In this document: one piece after another, positions 8,459-17,939 of the stretch
How positions within the stretch are numbered: position 1 is the stretch's first letter
Layout: each line of letters opens with the position of its first letter
Assembly: GCF_004362865.1 (NCBI RefSeq)
Contig: NZ_SNYI01000002.1
Coordinates: 834,099-898,098 of the forward strand
Direction: 5' to 3'
Source of the DNA: Zeaxanthinibacter enoshimensis
GTDB taxonomy: Bacteria > Bacteroidota > Bacteroidia > Flavobacteriales > Flavobacteriaceae
DNA: 64,000 nt
Notes under the pieces: model-generated
Databases searched by the model: none
What the model was told of the DNA's origin: nothing
The model's input: only the letters and a program-made list of their open reading frames with translations
Program-made: the position numbers and the translations under genes

Positions 8459-10561
8459 GTGAGCCAAAGATCATTTCTTATATTATTTTCCCTGTTCATC
8501 TTTTCGATTAGCCTTGCTGCCCAGGGAGGAAATAAAACAGATTTCCTGCAAGCAGAAGTAGCGATACGTATTAACCCGGAAGACGAGGAAATAAGCGGTA
8601 CCGTGCACTATACCCTGGAAGCACTGGCATCCCTGGATGTTATTACCTTGGATGCCCGTAAGATGAAATTCAGCGAGGTCCGGGTAGGAGGGAAGAAAGC
8701 CCGCTTTGATTATGACGGGCGGCATCTGAAGGTTTACAGGAAATTTAAACCCGGGCAGCAATACGAGCTGTCCCTGGCCTACCTGGCACATCCGGAAGAG
8801 GCCGTTTACTTTATTGGGTGGGATTATCCCGGGGATGAGGATGGAATGCGGCAGGTCTGGACACAGGGACAGGGGAAATACAGCAGTCACTGGTTGCCCG
8901 GGATCGATGATATGACCGAAAAGATGGTCTACGACCTGCAGATAACGTTTGACAAGGATTATTTTGTCACAGCCAACGGGATTCAGAGATTTGTGAGCGT
9001 GGCCGACAGCACGGCCACCTGGTCCTTCGATATGGATAAACCGATGAGCAGTTACCTCCTGGCATTTGTGATCGGTAATTACGAAAAAAAAGAACTGACC
9101 TCTGAGAGCGGAGTTCCCATTGAACTCTATTATTACCCGGGAGACAGCCTTTATACAGAACCCACCTACCGCTATTCTGCCGAGATATTCAACATTCTTG
9201 AGAAAGAGATAGGTGTTCCATACCCCTGGCAGGTGTACAGGCAGTTACCGGTGCGCGATTTTCTCTATGCCGGTATGGAAAATACCAGCACTACTATTTT
9301 TTCTGATGCCTATGTGATCGACAGCCTGGCGTTTACCGATAAGAATTATGTGAATGTAAATGCCCATGAGCTGGCACACCAATGGTTCGGAAACCTGGTC
9401 ACAGAAGTCTCCGGGGAGCATCATTGGCTGCACGAAGGTTTTGCCTCCTATTACGCCCTCCTGGCGGAACGAGAGCTATTTGGCGACGATTACTTCTACT
9501 GGAAATTGTTTGAAAGTGCCCGTACCCTGGATCGGATGTCCCAGCAAGGAAAGGGGGAATCACTTTTGGACCCCAATGCAGGTAGCCTCACTTTTTACGA
9601 GAAGGGAGCCTGGGCCCTTTTTGCCCTGCGAGAACTGGTGGGGGATAAGCTTTTCAATGCCGGGATTATATCTTTCCTGCAGCGCTATGCCTATGCGAAT
9701 GCCACGGTCGAAGATTTCCTGCACGAAATGGAGACCACATCTACTGAAGACCTGACCACTTTTAAAGAGCAGTGGCTGGATTCGAGGCAATTTCCTTACC
9801 GGGAAGCTCTCCATCTACTAGCTGAAAGCAACGAAGACATCAGGGATTTCCGAGCCCTGCAGAACAGCTTGACGGTGGCAAAGGACTCCAGCAGGGCAAT
9901 TTTACTTGAAGCCTGGAATAAGAACGACTCCGATCTTTTTCGCGCAAACCTGGTCAGCGATTACCACAAATTGCTTCCTGCAGAAGTGCTGTCGGAACTT
10001 ATGGCCAACGCGGGAATCAAGTCGAGACAGGCCCTTGCCTTATCTAATTCAGGTGTTCCCGATACTTTAACGGAGACCTACGAGTCCTTTCTTGAAGATC
10101 CCAGTTATGTGACTAAAGAAAATGCATTGTTCAAATTATGGGTACATCACCCGGAAGGGCGTGCCGATTACCTGCGGAAAACAAACGGGATAAAAGGATT
10201 ACCCAATTATAACATCCGCTTACTCTGGCTTACCCTGGCTTTATTTACCAAAGATTATGAGCCGGGCAAAGAAGAAGAATTCTTCAATGAATTGTCCGGT
10301 TATACAGATCCCAAATACCCATTTGACATCCGCATAGGTGCATTCCGTTACCTGGAAGAAGCCAGGATGTTCACGGAAAAGAATATTTTAGACTTACTGT
10401 TTGCTTCTGCACATCATTCCTGGCAGTTCAGGAAATTTGCCAGGAACCTCCTGGAACGGCTGATGAAGGACGACAAACAACTTGCCCGGATTCGGCGTGT
10501 AGCAGCAATGTTACCTGAAGGAAAGGCTACATACATCAACCAAAAACTGAAAGAACTATGA
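8459..10561 (+). CDS. M1 family zinc aminopeptidase, exported
   Basis: A 700-residue exported peptidase of the M1 (aminopeptidase N/leukotriene A4 hydrolase) family. A hydrophobic signal peptide ending near ...LAAQ is followed by the beta-sandwich domain, then YAGMENTS (the GxMEN exopeptidase motif) and HELAHQWFGN at 303-312 with the third zinc ligand E326 in WLHEGFASYY, so all zinc ligands are present. The second half is the helical C-terminal domain. The start is taken as GTG at 8459, because the hydrophobic signal sequence begins directly after it and no in-frame ATG precedes it. Its stop overlaps the start of the patatin gene (ATGA), indicating translational coupling. Confidence 0.93.
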   Translation: MSQRSFLILFSLFIFSISLAAQGGNKTDFLQAEVAIRINPEDEEISGTVHYTLEALASLDVITLDARKMKFSEVRVGGKKARFDYDGRHLKVYRKFKPGQQYELSLAYLAHPEEAVYFIGWDYPGDEDGMRQVWTQGQGKYSSHWLPGIDDMTEKMVYDLQITFDKDYFVTANGIQRFVSVADSTATWSFDMDKPMSSYLLAFVIGNYEKKELTSESGVPIELYYYPGDSLYTEPTYRYSAEIFNILEKEIGVPYPWQVYRQLPVRDFLYAGMENTSTTIFSDAYVIDSLAFTDKNYVNVNAHELAHQWFGNLVTEVSGEHHWLHEGFASYYALLAERELFGDDYFYWKLFESARTLDRMSQQGKGESLLDPNAGSLTFYEKGAWALFALRELVGDKLFNAGIISFLQRYAYANATVEDFLHEMETTSTEDLTTFKEQWLDSRQFPYREALHLLAESNEDIRDFRALQNSLTVAKDSSRAILLEAWNKNDSDLFRANLVSDYHKLLPAEVLSELMANAGIKSRQALALSNSGVPDTLTETYESFLEDPSYVTKENALFKLWVHHPEGRADYLRKTNGIKGLPNYNIRLLWLTLALFTKDYEPGKEEEFFNELSGYTDPKYPFDIRIGAFRYLEEARMFTEKNILDLLFASAHHSWQFRKFARNLLERLMKDDKQLARIRRVAAMLPEGKATYINQKLKEL

Positions 10562-11466
10562 GGGCATTAGTAATATCTGGCGGAGGCAGTAAAGGGGCCT
10601 TTGCCGGGGGCGTGGCCCAATACCTGATGGAAGAGCACGGACATGAGTATGATATTTTTATCGGTACTTCTACAGGCAGCCTGCTGATCTCACACCTGGC
10701 CCTGGGTAAAATTGAAAAGATCAAAGAGGTTTATACTTCGGTCAACCAGAATAGTATTTTCTCCAGGTGCCCCTTTACCATCAACCAGAAACACGGGATG
10801 GCCACCATCGGGATCAACCATTGGAACGTATTGAAGAATTTTTACGACGGCAGTAAAACTTTCGGGGAGAGTCATAACCTTTTAAAACTTATACGGAAAA
10901 CACTCAGCCCGGCCGAATTTCGCTCCCTGAAGGAGCAGTATAAAGATATCGTGGTCACGGTATCTAACCTGTCCCTCAACCAGGTTGAATATAAATCTAT
11001 CCGGGATTTTGACTACGATGATTTTTGCGAGTGGATCTGGATTTCCTGTAATTACACCCCGTTTATGAGTTTAGTGAGGAAAGATGGCTGTGAATATGCT
11101 GATGGGGGACTGGGATCCATGGTCCCGATAGAGGAAGCGCTGAAAAGAGGTGCCACCGAGGTTGATGCGATTATATTGCATACAGAAGTAACCCACTACA
11201 ACAGGCTGCCGTCAAAGAATGTCTTCGCTTTACTAACCAGTATGTTCAGTTTTATGCTGGACCGGATCGAGCGCCAGAATATACGGATAGGGAAACTGGT
11301 AGCCAACCAGAACGAAGCGATTATCAACTTCTATTATACCCCTACGGTGCTCACAACCAATTCCCTGATCTTTGATAAAGAAAAGATGGCCAGCTGGTGG
11401 TCCAGTGGGTTTAATTTTGCCCAGTCGAAAAGTGAAAACCTGAGCCAGATAGAGCCCAACGAATAG
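10558..11466 (+). CDS. Patatin-like phospholipase
   Basis: A 302-residue member of the patatin lipid acyl hydrolase family. It shows the oxyanion-hole motif GGGSKGAFAGG at the very N-terminus, the nucleophile elbow GTSTGS near residue 38, and the catalytic aspartate motif YADGGLGS near residue 181, so the Ser-Asp dyad is complete. No signal peptide is visible, so it is expected in the cytosol or peripherally on a membrane. The ATG overlaps the stop of the upstream M1 peptidase by four bases; joint expression is therefore likely though a shared pathway is not obvious. Confidence 0.92.
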   Translation: MRALVISGGGSKGAFAGGVAQYLMEEHGHEYDIFIGTSTGSLLISHLALGKIEKIKEVYTSVNQNSIFSRCPFTINQKHGMATIGINHWNVLKNFYDGSKTFGESHNLLKLIRKTLSPAEFRSLKEQYKDIVVTVSNLSLNQVEYKSIRDFDYDDFCEWIWISCNYTPFMSLVRKDGCEYADGGLGSMVPIEEALKRGATEVDAIILHTEVTHYNRLPSKNVFALLTSMFSFMLDRIERQNIRIGKLVANQNEAIINFYYTPTVLTTNSLIFDKEKMASWWSSGFNFAQSKSENLSQIEPNE

Positions 11467-11471
11467 GAGGG

Positions 11472-11990
11472 TTACCAGAGTTCCCCAATCTCTTTCTTGA
11501 TATAAGAAAGGGCTGTGGCAGATGGCGATGCCTTGTCCATGGTATCGTTAAGAATATCTTCCCTTAATTTATCGGCATTGTCAGCTTCGCTCATGGCAGC
11601 TTTCCTGATGGCCTGTATAGTGGCGTTCTTGGCGGCTTTGATGATATTCCAGCACTCATCACTCATGTAGATCTGCTGGGATAAATTGTGATCAAATTCG
11701 TTTTCGATATTCCTGATAAGGAGGGATTCGTAAGCATTCTTATCCGTGGATTTCGGGGCGATCCTTACAACCAGGCTGGGGATCGAGATCCGTTCCAGGA
11801 ATAATGCCATTCTTTCATAAGCCTGTAACCTCAGGGGAAGTGCATTTTTTTGCGCGTCCTTATGAAGGAGAAACCTGCGACGGCCTTCTTCATTCCTTGT
11901 ATGTAACCTGAAAAAATAAAATGCAATGGCCCCTGTTACTAAAGCAGGTAATAAGTAGGCAAATAACTGAAAGATTCCGTCTCCGGTCAT
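11472..11990 (-). CDS. Conserved membrane-anchored protein of unknown function (DUF7935-like)
   Basis: A 172-residue protein with one N-terminal transmembrane segment (about residues 8-27), then a charged, mostly helical cytoplasmic domain. Notable segments are LPLRLQAYERMALFLERI after the membrane anchor and SDECWNIIKAAKNATIQAI in the middle. I recognise it as a Bacteroidota-restricted family of unknown role; assignment to DUF7935 is from memory. It ends 5 bases from the stop of the convergent patatin gene. I do not assign a function. Confidence 0.75.
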   Translation of the reverse strand: MTGDGIFQLFAYLLPALVTGAIAFYFFRLHTRNEEGRRRFLLHKDAQKNALPLRLQAYERMALFLERISIPSLVVRIAPKSTDKNAYESLLIRNIENEFDHNLSQQIYMSDECWNIIKAAKNATIQAIRKAAMSEADNADKLREDILNDTMDKASPSATALSYIKKEIGELW

Positions 11991-12095
11991 ATTGAAAAGT
12001 GTTTAGTTGTTTACTCCCCTTTACAACGCTGTATTCTTTTAAAAATTATGACAGCAAGGCAGCCTCTTTAATTCCCACCGCATGCCTGCCATACA

Positions 12096-12905
12096 TCAGC
12101 GCGTGTTTTTCATAAGATCTTTCACCATGACGAAGAATTGGTCATAATCCGGGGTAATACGCAAAAGGGTCTTGTTCGCAGGTCCCTGGCCCTGGCCGGT
12201 TGCGATGATAAACTCCGGTGAGATCATAAATTTTTCCTCTAAGTACTGTTTAACTGCACTGGCTCTAAGAGCGCTCAATTGGGTGCCCGTCAGTGCGTTT
12301 TGATCGGTTGCCACTCCAGCAGCGGCATTGCTCTCTATATGCAGTCTTGCATCAGGGTGCAGTTTCATGATCTGCGCTACCTTTTCTAACATCCCGTTGC
12401 CGCCTTCCGTTATCGTGTATTGCTGCGAAGTACTTCCAAAGAGGGTACTGTTATCCAGCACGATCCTGAAAACATTTTTATCCAGGGCTACCGGAACTTC
12501 ATCCCCCAGACTCTTTTTGATCGAGGTGAGCAACTGTATGGTAGTGGAATCAGTACGGGTAAGCGACTCGTTGATCTGTCTTAGCTGGCTCTCTTTCCGG
12601 TTCAGGTTTTCCAGGGATTTCCCTATGTTCTCAGTTTGTGACTTAGATTCTTCGGTTACCCTGGTCAGGGTATTCAGTAGATCCGCATTGGTCTTCCTGG
12701 AATCCGCTAATTGCCTTTCGTAATCGGAAATAACAGCCCGCTGGGCGGTTTCTTTGCGCTGACACTCCCGCAGGACCCGGTTGGTAGAGTCAAGTTCTGT
12801 TTGCAGGGCATCAACTTTCAGGATAAGATCTTTTTTCTTTTGGCTGTACAGGCTGCTTACGCAAAGCAGTGAGCCGCATAGAAAAAGTGCAGGTAATATT
12901 TTCAT
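12096..12905 (-). CDS. OmpA-like periplasmic protein with degenerate peptidoglycan-binding domain
   Basis: A 269-residue protein with a signal peptide (cleavage after ...LYSQ likely; no lipobox), a coiled coil of about 100 residues, and a C-terminal OmpA-type fold. It shares architecture with the lipoprotein at 20723-21592, including the closing region PDYDQFFVMVKDLMK versus PKIDQFYSMIEEGMK, so the two are paralogues. The OmpA signature is eroded: where the paralogue has EGHTDNVP this protein has ESNAAAG, losing the peptidoglycan-contacting Asp, and the NRRTRI strand is replaced by LLRITP, although LSALRASAVKQYL keeps the helix Arg. It may be a spacer or regulator rather than a wall anchor. 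Confidence 0.8.
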   Translation of the reverse strand: MKILPALFLCGSLLCVSSLYSQKKKDLILKVDALQTELDSTNRVLRECQRKETAQRAVISDYERQLADSRKTNADLLNTLTRVTEESKSQTENIGKSLENLNRKESQLRQINESLTRTDSTTIQLLTSIKKSLGDEVPVALDKNVFRIVLDNSTLFGSTSQQYTITEGGNGMLEKVAQIMKLHPDARLHIESNAAAGVATDQNALTGTQLSALRASAVKQYLEEKFMISPEFIIATGQGQGPANKTLLRITPDYDQFFVMVKDLMKNTR

Positions 12906-12924
12906 TGGGATAAAGTATTTGAAA

Positions 12925-12944
12925 GGGACCCTTGAGAGGGTCCC
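12925..12944 (-). terminator. Hairpin between M20 amidohydrolase and OmpA-like gene
   Basis: GGGACCC and GGGTCCC form a perfect 7-bp stem around a 6-base loop, followed on the minus strand by a short TTTC run. It fits an intrinsic terminator or attenuator for the amidohydrolase transcript. The T-run is short, so termination may be partial. Confidence 0.55.
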
Positions 12945-12951
12945 GTAATTT

Positions 12952-14226
12952 CTATTGATTCAGGTAATCGAGGCTCATTTCAGTCAGGGTCTTTACACCC
13001 AGCAACAGACCGCTGTCATCTATAAGGAAATCCGGGGTGTGATGCGGGTAAGACTCGGTCGTACCGGGGGTCATTCCCCCAAGGAAAAAGAAGAAGCCCG
13101 GTACTTTCTCCTGGTAGTATGAGAAATCCTCTGCCCCGGTAATAGCATTCTGGGTCTGTACGTTCTCTTTGCCAGCAACACGCTCCATAGTAGGCAGCAT
13201 CTGGGTTACAAGTTCCGGTTTATTGTAAGTGATCGCCGTATTGGTTACGATCTCTATTGTGGCTTCACCCCCGTAAGCTTTGGCAATAGCCGGAACCATT
13301 TCTTCCATTCGCTTATTAAGTTGCTTCTGCATGTCGTAATCCAGGGTCCGGATCGTACCGATCATCTCGGCACTTTCAGGGATGATATTAGATCTAACCC
13401 CTGATTTGATCTTTCCAACAGTAATTACCGCGGCTTCATTGGTCAGGTTCATTTCGCGGCTGACGATCGTCTGCAGACCGTCGATGATCTTGGCACTGAT
13501 AAGGATAGGATCTACCCCGGACCAGGGCTGGGACCCATGGCTTTGTTTTCCCTTTACGTTTATGGTAAACCTCTGGGCTGATGCCATGGTACCTCCGGAT
13601 TTATAACGGATCACACCCACCGGGGTCTGGCTGTTGATATGCAGCCCAAAAATGGCATCCACATCCGGGTTCTGCAGAACTCCCTCTTTGATCATCAGGG
13701 CAGCCCCGCCCTCTTCTCCCGGAGGTGCACCTTCTTCCGCAGGTTGAAAAATGAATTTTACCGTACCGTTGATCATGTCTTTGTTCTTAGAAAGGATCTC
13801 GGCCACTCCCATCAGGATAGCCACATGGGTGTCATGCCCACAGGCGTGCATCACACCTACTTTTTCTCCCAGGAACTCGGAGGTGACGGTCGATTTGTAC
13901 GGCAGGTCATTTCTTTCCGTAACCGGGAGGGCATCGATATCTGCCCTGAGCGCAATCACCTTGCCAGGATTGTTTCCCTTTAAAATTCCGACTACTCCGG
14001 TATGAGCAATCCCGGTCTGCACTTCCATCCCGAGAGATCGAAGGTGGGTGGCAATTTTTTCAGCGGTTTTGAATTCCCGGTTGGAAAGTTCAGGGTTCTG
14101 GTGAATATCCCGTCTCCAGGTGATCACCTTTTCCTCGATGTCCTGGTACTCCTGTTCCAGGCCACTGCCCTGGGCCATCCCGCAAACAGCGGTCAGCAGT
14201 AAAGCGCATTGTACTAATCTTATCAT
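12952..14226 (-). CDS. M20D family amidohydrolase, exported
   Basis: A 424-residue binuclear metallo-amidohydrolase of the M20D group (hippurate hydrolase, N-acyl-amino acid and IAA-amide hydrolases). Motifs include MHACGHDTHVAIL (metal Cys/His ligands), FIFQPAEEGAPPGEEGG and, near the C-terminus, GAEDFSYYQEKVPGFFFFLG. A signal peptide (ending near ...CGMAQG) puts it in the periplasm. The acyl-amino-acid substrate cannot be told. It begins 4 bases after the DsrE-like gene and forms an operon with it. Confidence 0.92.
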   Translation of the reverse strand: MIRLVQCALLLTAVCGMAQGSGLEQEYQDIEEKVITWRRDIHQNPELSNREFKTAEKIATHLRSLGMEVQTGIAHTGVVGILKGNNPGKVIALRADIDALPVTERNDLPYKSTVTSEFLGEKVGVMHACGHDTHVAILMGVAEILSKNKDMINGTVKFIFQPAEEGAPPGEEGGAALMIKEGVLQNPDVDAIFGLHINSQTPVGVIRYKSGGTMASAQRFTINVKGKQSHGSQPWSGVDPILISAKIIDGLQTIVSREMNLTNEAAVITVGKIKSGVRSNIIPESAEMIGTIRTLDYDMQKQLNKRMEEMVPAIAKAYGGEATIEIVTNTAITYNKPELVTQMLPTMERVAGKENVQTQNAITGAEDFSYYQEKVPGFFFFLGGMTPGTTESYPHHTPDFLIDDSGLLLGVKTLTEMSLDYLNQ

Positions 14227-14230
14227 ATTA

Positions 14231-14776
14231 TCAGAATTTTATTAATTGGTATCCATCTCCCTGTAATTGTATCAATGCAGTCATGGCGGATAGGGAAAGC
14301 TGCACCCCCGGAATTAGTTCTTCCCGGTCTACTCCTCTGCTGTTGATAGATTGCCCGCATTGTATCAGCTGCACTCCTTTTTCGAGTAATTCCCTGATCA
14401 GGGGCTCGTTCGGGTTGGGTACCCCGAATCTTTTTTTATAAGCATCGTTGTCGATTACATTCAGAGTGGCAGAACCGTGAATTACCATAGCGACTGACAA
14501 TTGCTCCACGGGTATCCCGGCCTGGGCATGCATATTCAGGAATCTTGCCGCGGTTTCTATATACCTGTTGACCTCTTCTTTATTTTCCGGGCTTTCTGTG
14601 ACATCAAACACCACCTTGAAATCATGGGAGGTATTCGTCTTGTAATCAGGATCGGAGATACGGTGAACCTTGCCGTAATTTTTGATCACAGGACCGGCCT
14701 GTGCTTCTTGTGCGTGCATAATCTGAATGGATAGGAACAAGCTTAAGACCAAAGTGATGCAGCTGCGATAATTCAT
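14231..14776 (-). CDS. Periplasmic DsrE-like protein
   Basis: A 181-residue protein with a signal peptide (cleavage after ...MHAQ) and a DsrE/DsrF-like alpha/beta fold: VFDVTESPENKEEVNRYIE, VAMVIHGSATLNVI and GVQLIQCGQSINSRGV. The Cys in LIQCGQS sits where sulfur-relay DsrE proteins carry their active cysteine, but export to the periplasm makes a cytosolic tRNA-thiolation role unlikely. First gene of the pair with the M20D amidohydrolase. Function unknown. Confidence 0.8.
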   Translation of the reverse strand: MNYRSCITLVLSLFLSIQIMHAQEAQAGPVIKNYGKVHRISDPDYKTNTSHDFKVVFDVTESPENKEEVNRYIETAARFLNMHAQAGIPVEQLSVAMVIHGSATLNVIDNDAYKKRFGVPNPNEPLIRELLEKGVQLIQCGQSINSRGVDREELIPGVQLSLSAMTALIQLQGDGYQLIKF

Positions 14777-14957
14777 AGGAGAAATTTGGAAAGGCTAAAT
14801 ATATTCAAATTGTATTTAAATCACATTGCTGCCCGTATTAAACTTTGGGTAAACATCATTAGTGGTTTTTTTGATAAGTTTATTGCCTCTCCATTTCAGG
14901 ATACGCCTGATTATAGCTAATTTTATACCCCGCCCAAGATTTTTTAAAAAACTACTG

Positions 14958-17282
14958 TTGGAACAATTTATCAATGAACTGAACGAGGCCCAGAGAGCCC
15001 CTGTATTGCATAAGGAAGGACCCCTTATGGTGATCGCAGGTGCAGGCTCCGGGAAAACCCGTGTACTGACTTACCGGATCGCTTACCTGATGGACCAGGG
15101 GGTGGATCCCTTCAATATCCTCGCGCTTACCTTTACCAATAAGGCGGCCAGGGAAATGAAGCACAGGATCGCGGAGATCGCCGGGAAATCGGAAACCAAG
15201 AATCTCTGGATGGGAACCTTCCATTCAATTTTTGCCAGGTTGTTACGCTATGACGGGGATAAACTTGGATTTCCCAGTAACTTCACCATCTACGACACCC
15301 AGGATTCCCAGCGGCTGATCGCTTCGATCATTAAGGAAATGGGACTGGATAAAGACATCTATAAGTACAAACAGATCCAGAACCGGATATCCTCCTATAA
15401 GAACAGCCTGATCACGGTTAAAGCATACTTCCAGAATCAGGACCTGGTAGAGGCGGATGCTATGGCCAAGAGGCCTAGAACCGGGGAGATCTATAAAGAA
15501 TACGTGGACCGTTGTTTTAAGGCGGGGGCGATGGACTTTGATGACCTCCTCTTAAGGACGAACGAGTTGCTGACCCGTTTTCCCGAAGTGCTGATGAAAT
15601 ACCAGGAGCGCTTCCGGTATATCCTGGTGGATGAGTACCAGGATACCAATCATTCCCAGTACCTGATCGTAAAAGCCCTGGCAGACAGGTACCACAACAT
15701 CTGTGTCGTAGGAGATGATGCCCAGAGTATTTATTCCTTCAGGGGGGCCAACATCAGTAACATCCTCAATTTCCAGAAGGATTATGATGATGCTGCCATG
15801 TACCGTCTGGAACAGAATTACCGCTCCACTAAGAACATTGTTAACGCTGCCAACACCATCATTGCCAATAATAAGAACCAGTTGGAAAAAGTGGTCTGGA
15901 CAGCCAATGACGATGGTCCCAAAATAAAGATTCACCGCAGTGTTACGGATGCCGAAGAAGGGCGTTTCGTGGCCAGTACGGTTTTCGAGGAAAAAATGCG
16001 CTCACAGCGTCCGGACAGTGATTTCGCAGTACTTTACAGAACCAACTCCCAATCCCGGGCCATTGAAGATGCGCTGAGAAAGAAGGATATCCCGTATCGG
16101 ATATACGGGGGGCTGTCATTCTACCAGCGAAAGGAGATTAAGGATGTGCTGTCTTACCTCAGGCTGATCATCAATCCAAAGGATGAAGAAGCCCTGAAAA
16201 GGGTGATCAATTTCCCAGCGAGGGGTATTGGGCAGACCACGGTTGACCGGTTGACGGTAGCTGCTAACCATTACGGGCGATCTATCTTCGAGGTAATGCA
16301 GAACCTGGATAAAATAGACCTGAAGATCAACTCCGGGACCAAAAGAAAACTGGAAGACTTTGTCAATATGATCAAAAGCTTCCAGATCATGAACCAGACC
16401 TCGGATGCCTTTACCCTGGCCGAACACGTGGCGAGGAAGACAGGGATGCTGCTGGAATTCAAAAAGGACGGAACCCCGGAAGGTATTGCCAGGATGGAGA
16501 ATATTGAGGAACTTCTGAACGGTATCAAAGATTTTGTGGAAGGGCAGAAAGAATTAGCTGATGAGCAGGGAGACCTTTCCACCTTCCTGGAAGATGTGGC
16601 GCTTGCTACAGACCTGGACAAAGACACTGGGGATGATGACCGCGTGGCACTGATGACCATTCACCTGGCCAAGGGACTCGAATTCCCATTTGTTTTCATA
16701 GTGGGTATGGAAGAAGATCTCTTCCCTTCTGCCATGAGCATGAATACGAGAAGCGAGCTGGAAGAAGAACGCCGATTGTTCTATGTGGCACTTACTAGGG
16801 CGGAAGAGCAGGCATACCTGACCTATACCCAGAACCGGTATCGCTGGGGTAAACTTATCGATTCAGAACCCAGCAGGTTCCTGGAAGAAATAGATGAGCA
16901 ATATGTGGAACAGCTTACCCCTGTAGACACCTATAAGTATAAGTCCTTCATCGATAAAAATATCTTCGGCGAAGTAGATAAGAGCAGGCTGCGCCAGGAG
17001 AAACCCAGGAACGGTGCACCCCCAAGTGGAAATCAGCCTACCCAGAACCAGCTTCGGAAATTACGGAAACTGAAACCCGAATTGTCTACACCGGTTGGAA
17101 ATGCCGCTGCGGCTGACACTAACCTTGAAGTAGGAACCCGGGTGAATCACTCTCGTTTCGGAAGGGGAGAGGTACTGCTGATAGAAGGAGTGGGGAACGA
17201 TAAAAAGGCTGAGATCCGGTTCGAAAAAGGAGATATTAAAAAATTATTACTGCGGTTCGCAAAGCTGGAGATCCTGGAATAA
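14958..17282 (+). CDS. UvrD/PcrA-type DNA helicase
   Basis: A superfamily 1A 3'-5' helicase of about 774 residues. Motifs seen are Q-motif LNEAQRAPV, Walker A IAGAGSGKTRVL, LVDEYQDTNHSQY, GDDAQSIYSFRGA, LEQNYRST, LMTIHLAKGLEFPFVFI and VALTRAEEQAYLTY; the C-terminus has the PcrA-type Tudor-like tail (VGTRVNHSRFGRGEVLL). The frame is open from 14862, but the first 32 codons look unlike any helicase. The homology begins at EQFINELNEAQ, directly after TTG at 14958, so I place the start there. Followed after 34 bases by the YciO-type gene. Confidence 0.93.
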   Translation: MEQFINELNEAQRAPVLHKEGPLMVIAGAGSGKTRVLTYRIAYLMDQGVDPFNILALTFTNKAAREMKHRIAEIAGKSETKNLWMGTFHSIFARLLRYDGDKLGFPSNFTIYDTQDSQRLIASIIKEMGLDKDIYKYKQIQNRISSYKNSLITVKAYFQNQDLVEADAMAKRPRTGEIYKEYVDRCFKAGAMDFDDLLLRTNELLTRFPEVLMKYQERFRYILVDEYQDTNHSQYLIVKALADRYHNICVVGDDAQSIYSFRGANISNILNFQKDYDDAAMYRLEQNYRSTKNIVNAANTIIANNKNQLEKVVWTANDDGPKIKIHRSVTDAEEGRFVASTVFEEKMRSQRPDSDFAVLYRTNSQSRAIEDALRKKDIPYRIYGGLSFYQRKEIKDVLSYLRLIINPKDEEALKRVINFPARGIGQTTVDRLTVAANHYGRSIFEVMQNLDKIDLKINSGTKRKLEDFVNMIKSFQIMNQTSDAFTLAEHVARKTGMLLEFKKDGTPEGIARMENIEELLNGIKDFVEGQKELADEQGDLSTFLEDVALATDLDKDTGDDDRVALMTIHLAKGLEFPFVFIVGMEEDLFPSAMSMNTRSELEEERRLFYVALTRAEEQAYLTYTQNRYRWGKLIDSEPSRFLEEIDEQYVEQLTPVDTYKYKSFIDKNIFGEVDKSRLRQEKPRNGAPPSGNQPTQNQLRKLRKLKPELSTPVGNAAAADTNLEVGTRVNHSRFGRGEVLLIEGVGNDKKAEIRFEKGDIKKLLLRFAKLEILE

Positions 17283-17316
17283 GGAATTTCCCTGCGAATT
17301 CTTAGCCCGGAATACT

Positions 17317-17937
17317 ATGGCAGAATTTATCAGGATTTACGAAGACAACCCGGCACCCAAAGAAATTAAACGGGTGGCTGATATTCTCAGGAAAGGCGGA
17401 CTTGTCATATACCCGACAGACACGGTTTACGGGTTGGGATGCGATATCACCAACAGTAAAGCGCTTGAAAAAATAGCCAGGATAAAAGGAGTTAAACTGG
17501 CCAAAGCCAATTGGTCCTTTATCTGTGCCGATCTCAGCAACCTCTCCGATTATGTCCGGCAGATAGATACCCCGACTTTTAAAATTCTAAAGAGAGCCCT
17601 GCCCGGACCTTATACCTTCATTTTACCGGGGAACAATAATCTTCCCAAAGATTTTAAAAAGAAGAAAACGGTGGGGATACGGGTTCCGGACAATAATATT
17701 TCCCGGGCACTCGTGGAGGCCCTGGGGAGGCCTATCGTAAGTACCTCTATCAAGGACGAAGATACCCTCCTGGAATATACCACGGATCCCGAGCTGATCC
17801 TTGAGAAATGGGATAACCTCGTAGATGTAGTGATCGATGGCGGGTACGGCGACAACCAGCCTTCCACGGTTATCGATCTGTCTGAAGCAGAGCCCGTAGT
17901 GATCAGGGAAGGCAAGGGCAGTCTCGATATCTTCTGA
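17317..17937 (+). CDS. YciO-type Sua5/YrdC family protein
   Basis: A 206-residue protein with the YrdC fold, recognised by IYPTDTVYGLGCDI near residue 30 and GPYTFILPG near residue 100. Family members TsaC/Sua5 make threonylcarbamoyl-AMP for tRNA t6A. This one matches the length of E. coli YciO (206) and lacks the STSANxSG motif of TsaC: the equivalent segment reads STSIKDED. It is therefore better called YciO-type, with threonylcarbamoyl-AMP synthesis uncertain. Ends two bases from the convergent metalloprotease gene. Confidence 0.88.
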   Translation: MAEFIRIYEDNPAPKEIKRVADILRKGGLVIYPTDTVYGLGCDITNSKALEKIARIKGVKLAKANWSFICADLSNLSDYVRQIDTPTFKILKRALPGPYTFILPGNNNLPKDFKKKKTVGIRVPDNNISRALVEALGRPIVSTSIKDEDTLLEYTTDPELILEKWDNLVDVVIDGGYGDNQPSTVIDLSEAEPVVIREGKGSLDIF

Positions 17938-17939
17938 GG

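Noticed and set aside
14862-14957. 32-codon extension of the UvrD-like helicase
   Set aside because: Hydrophobic/basic sequence absent from the family; homology begins right after TTG 14958.
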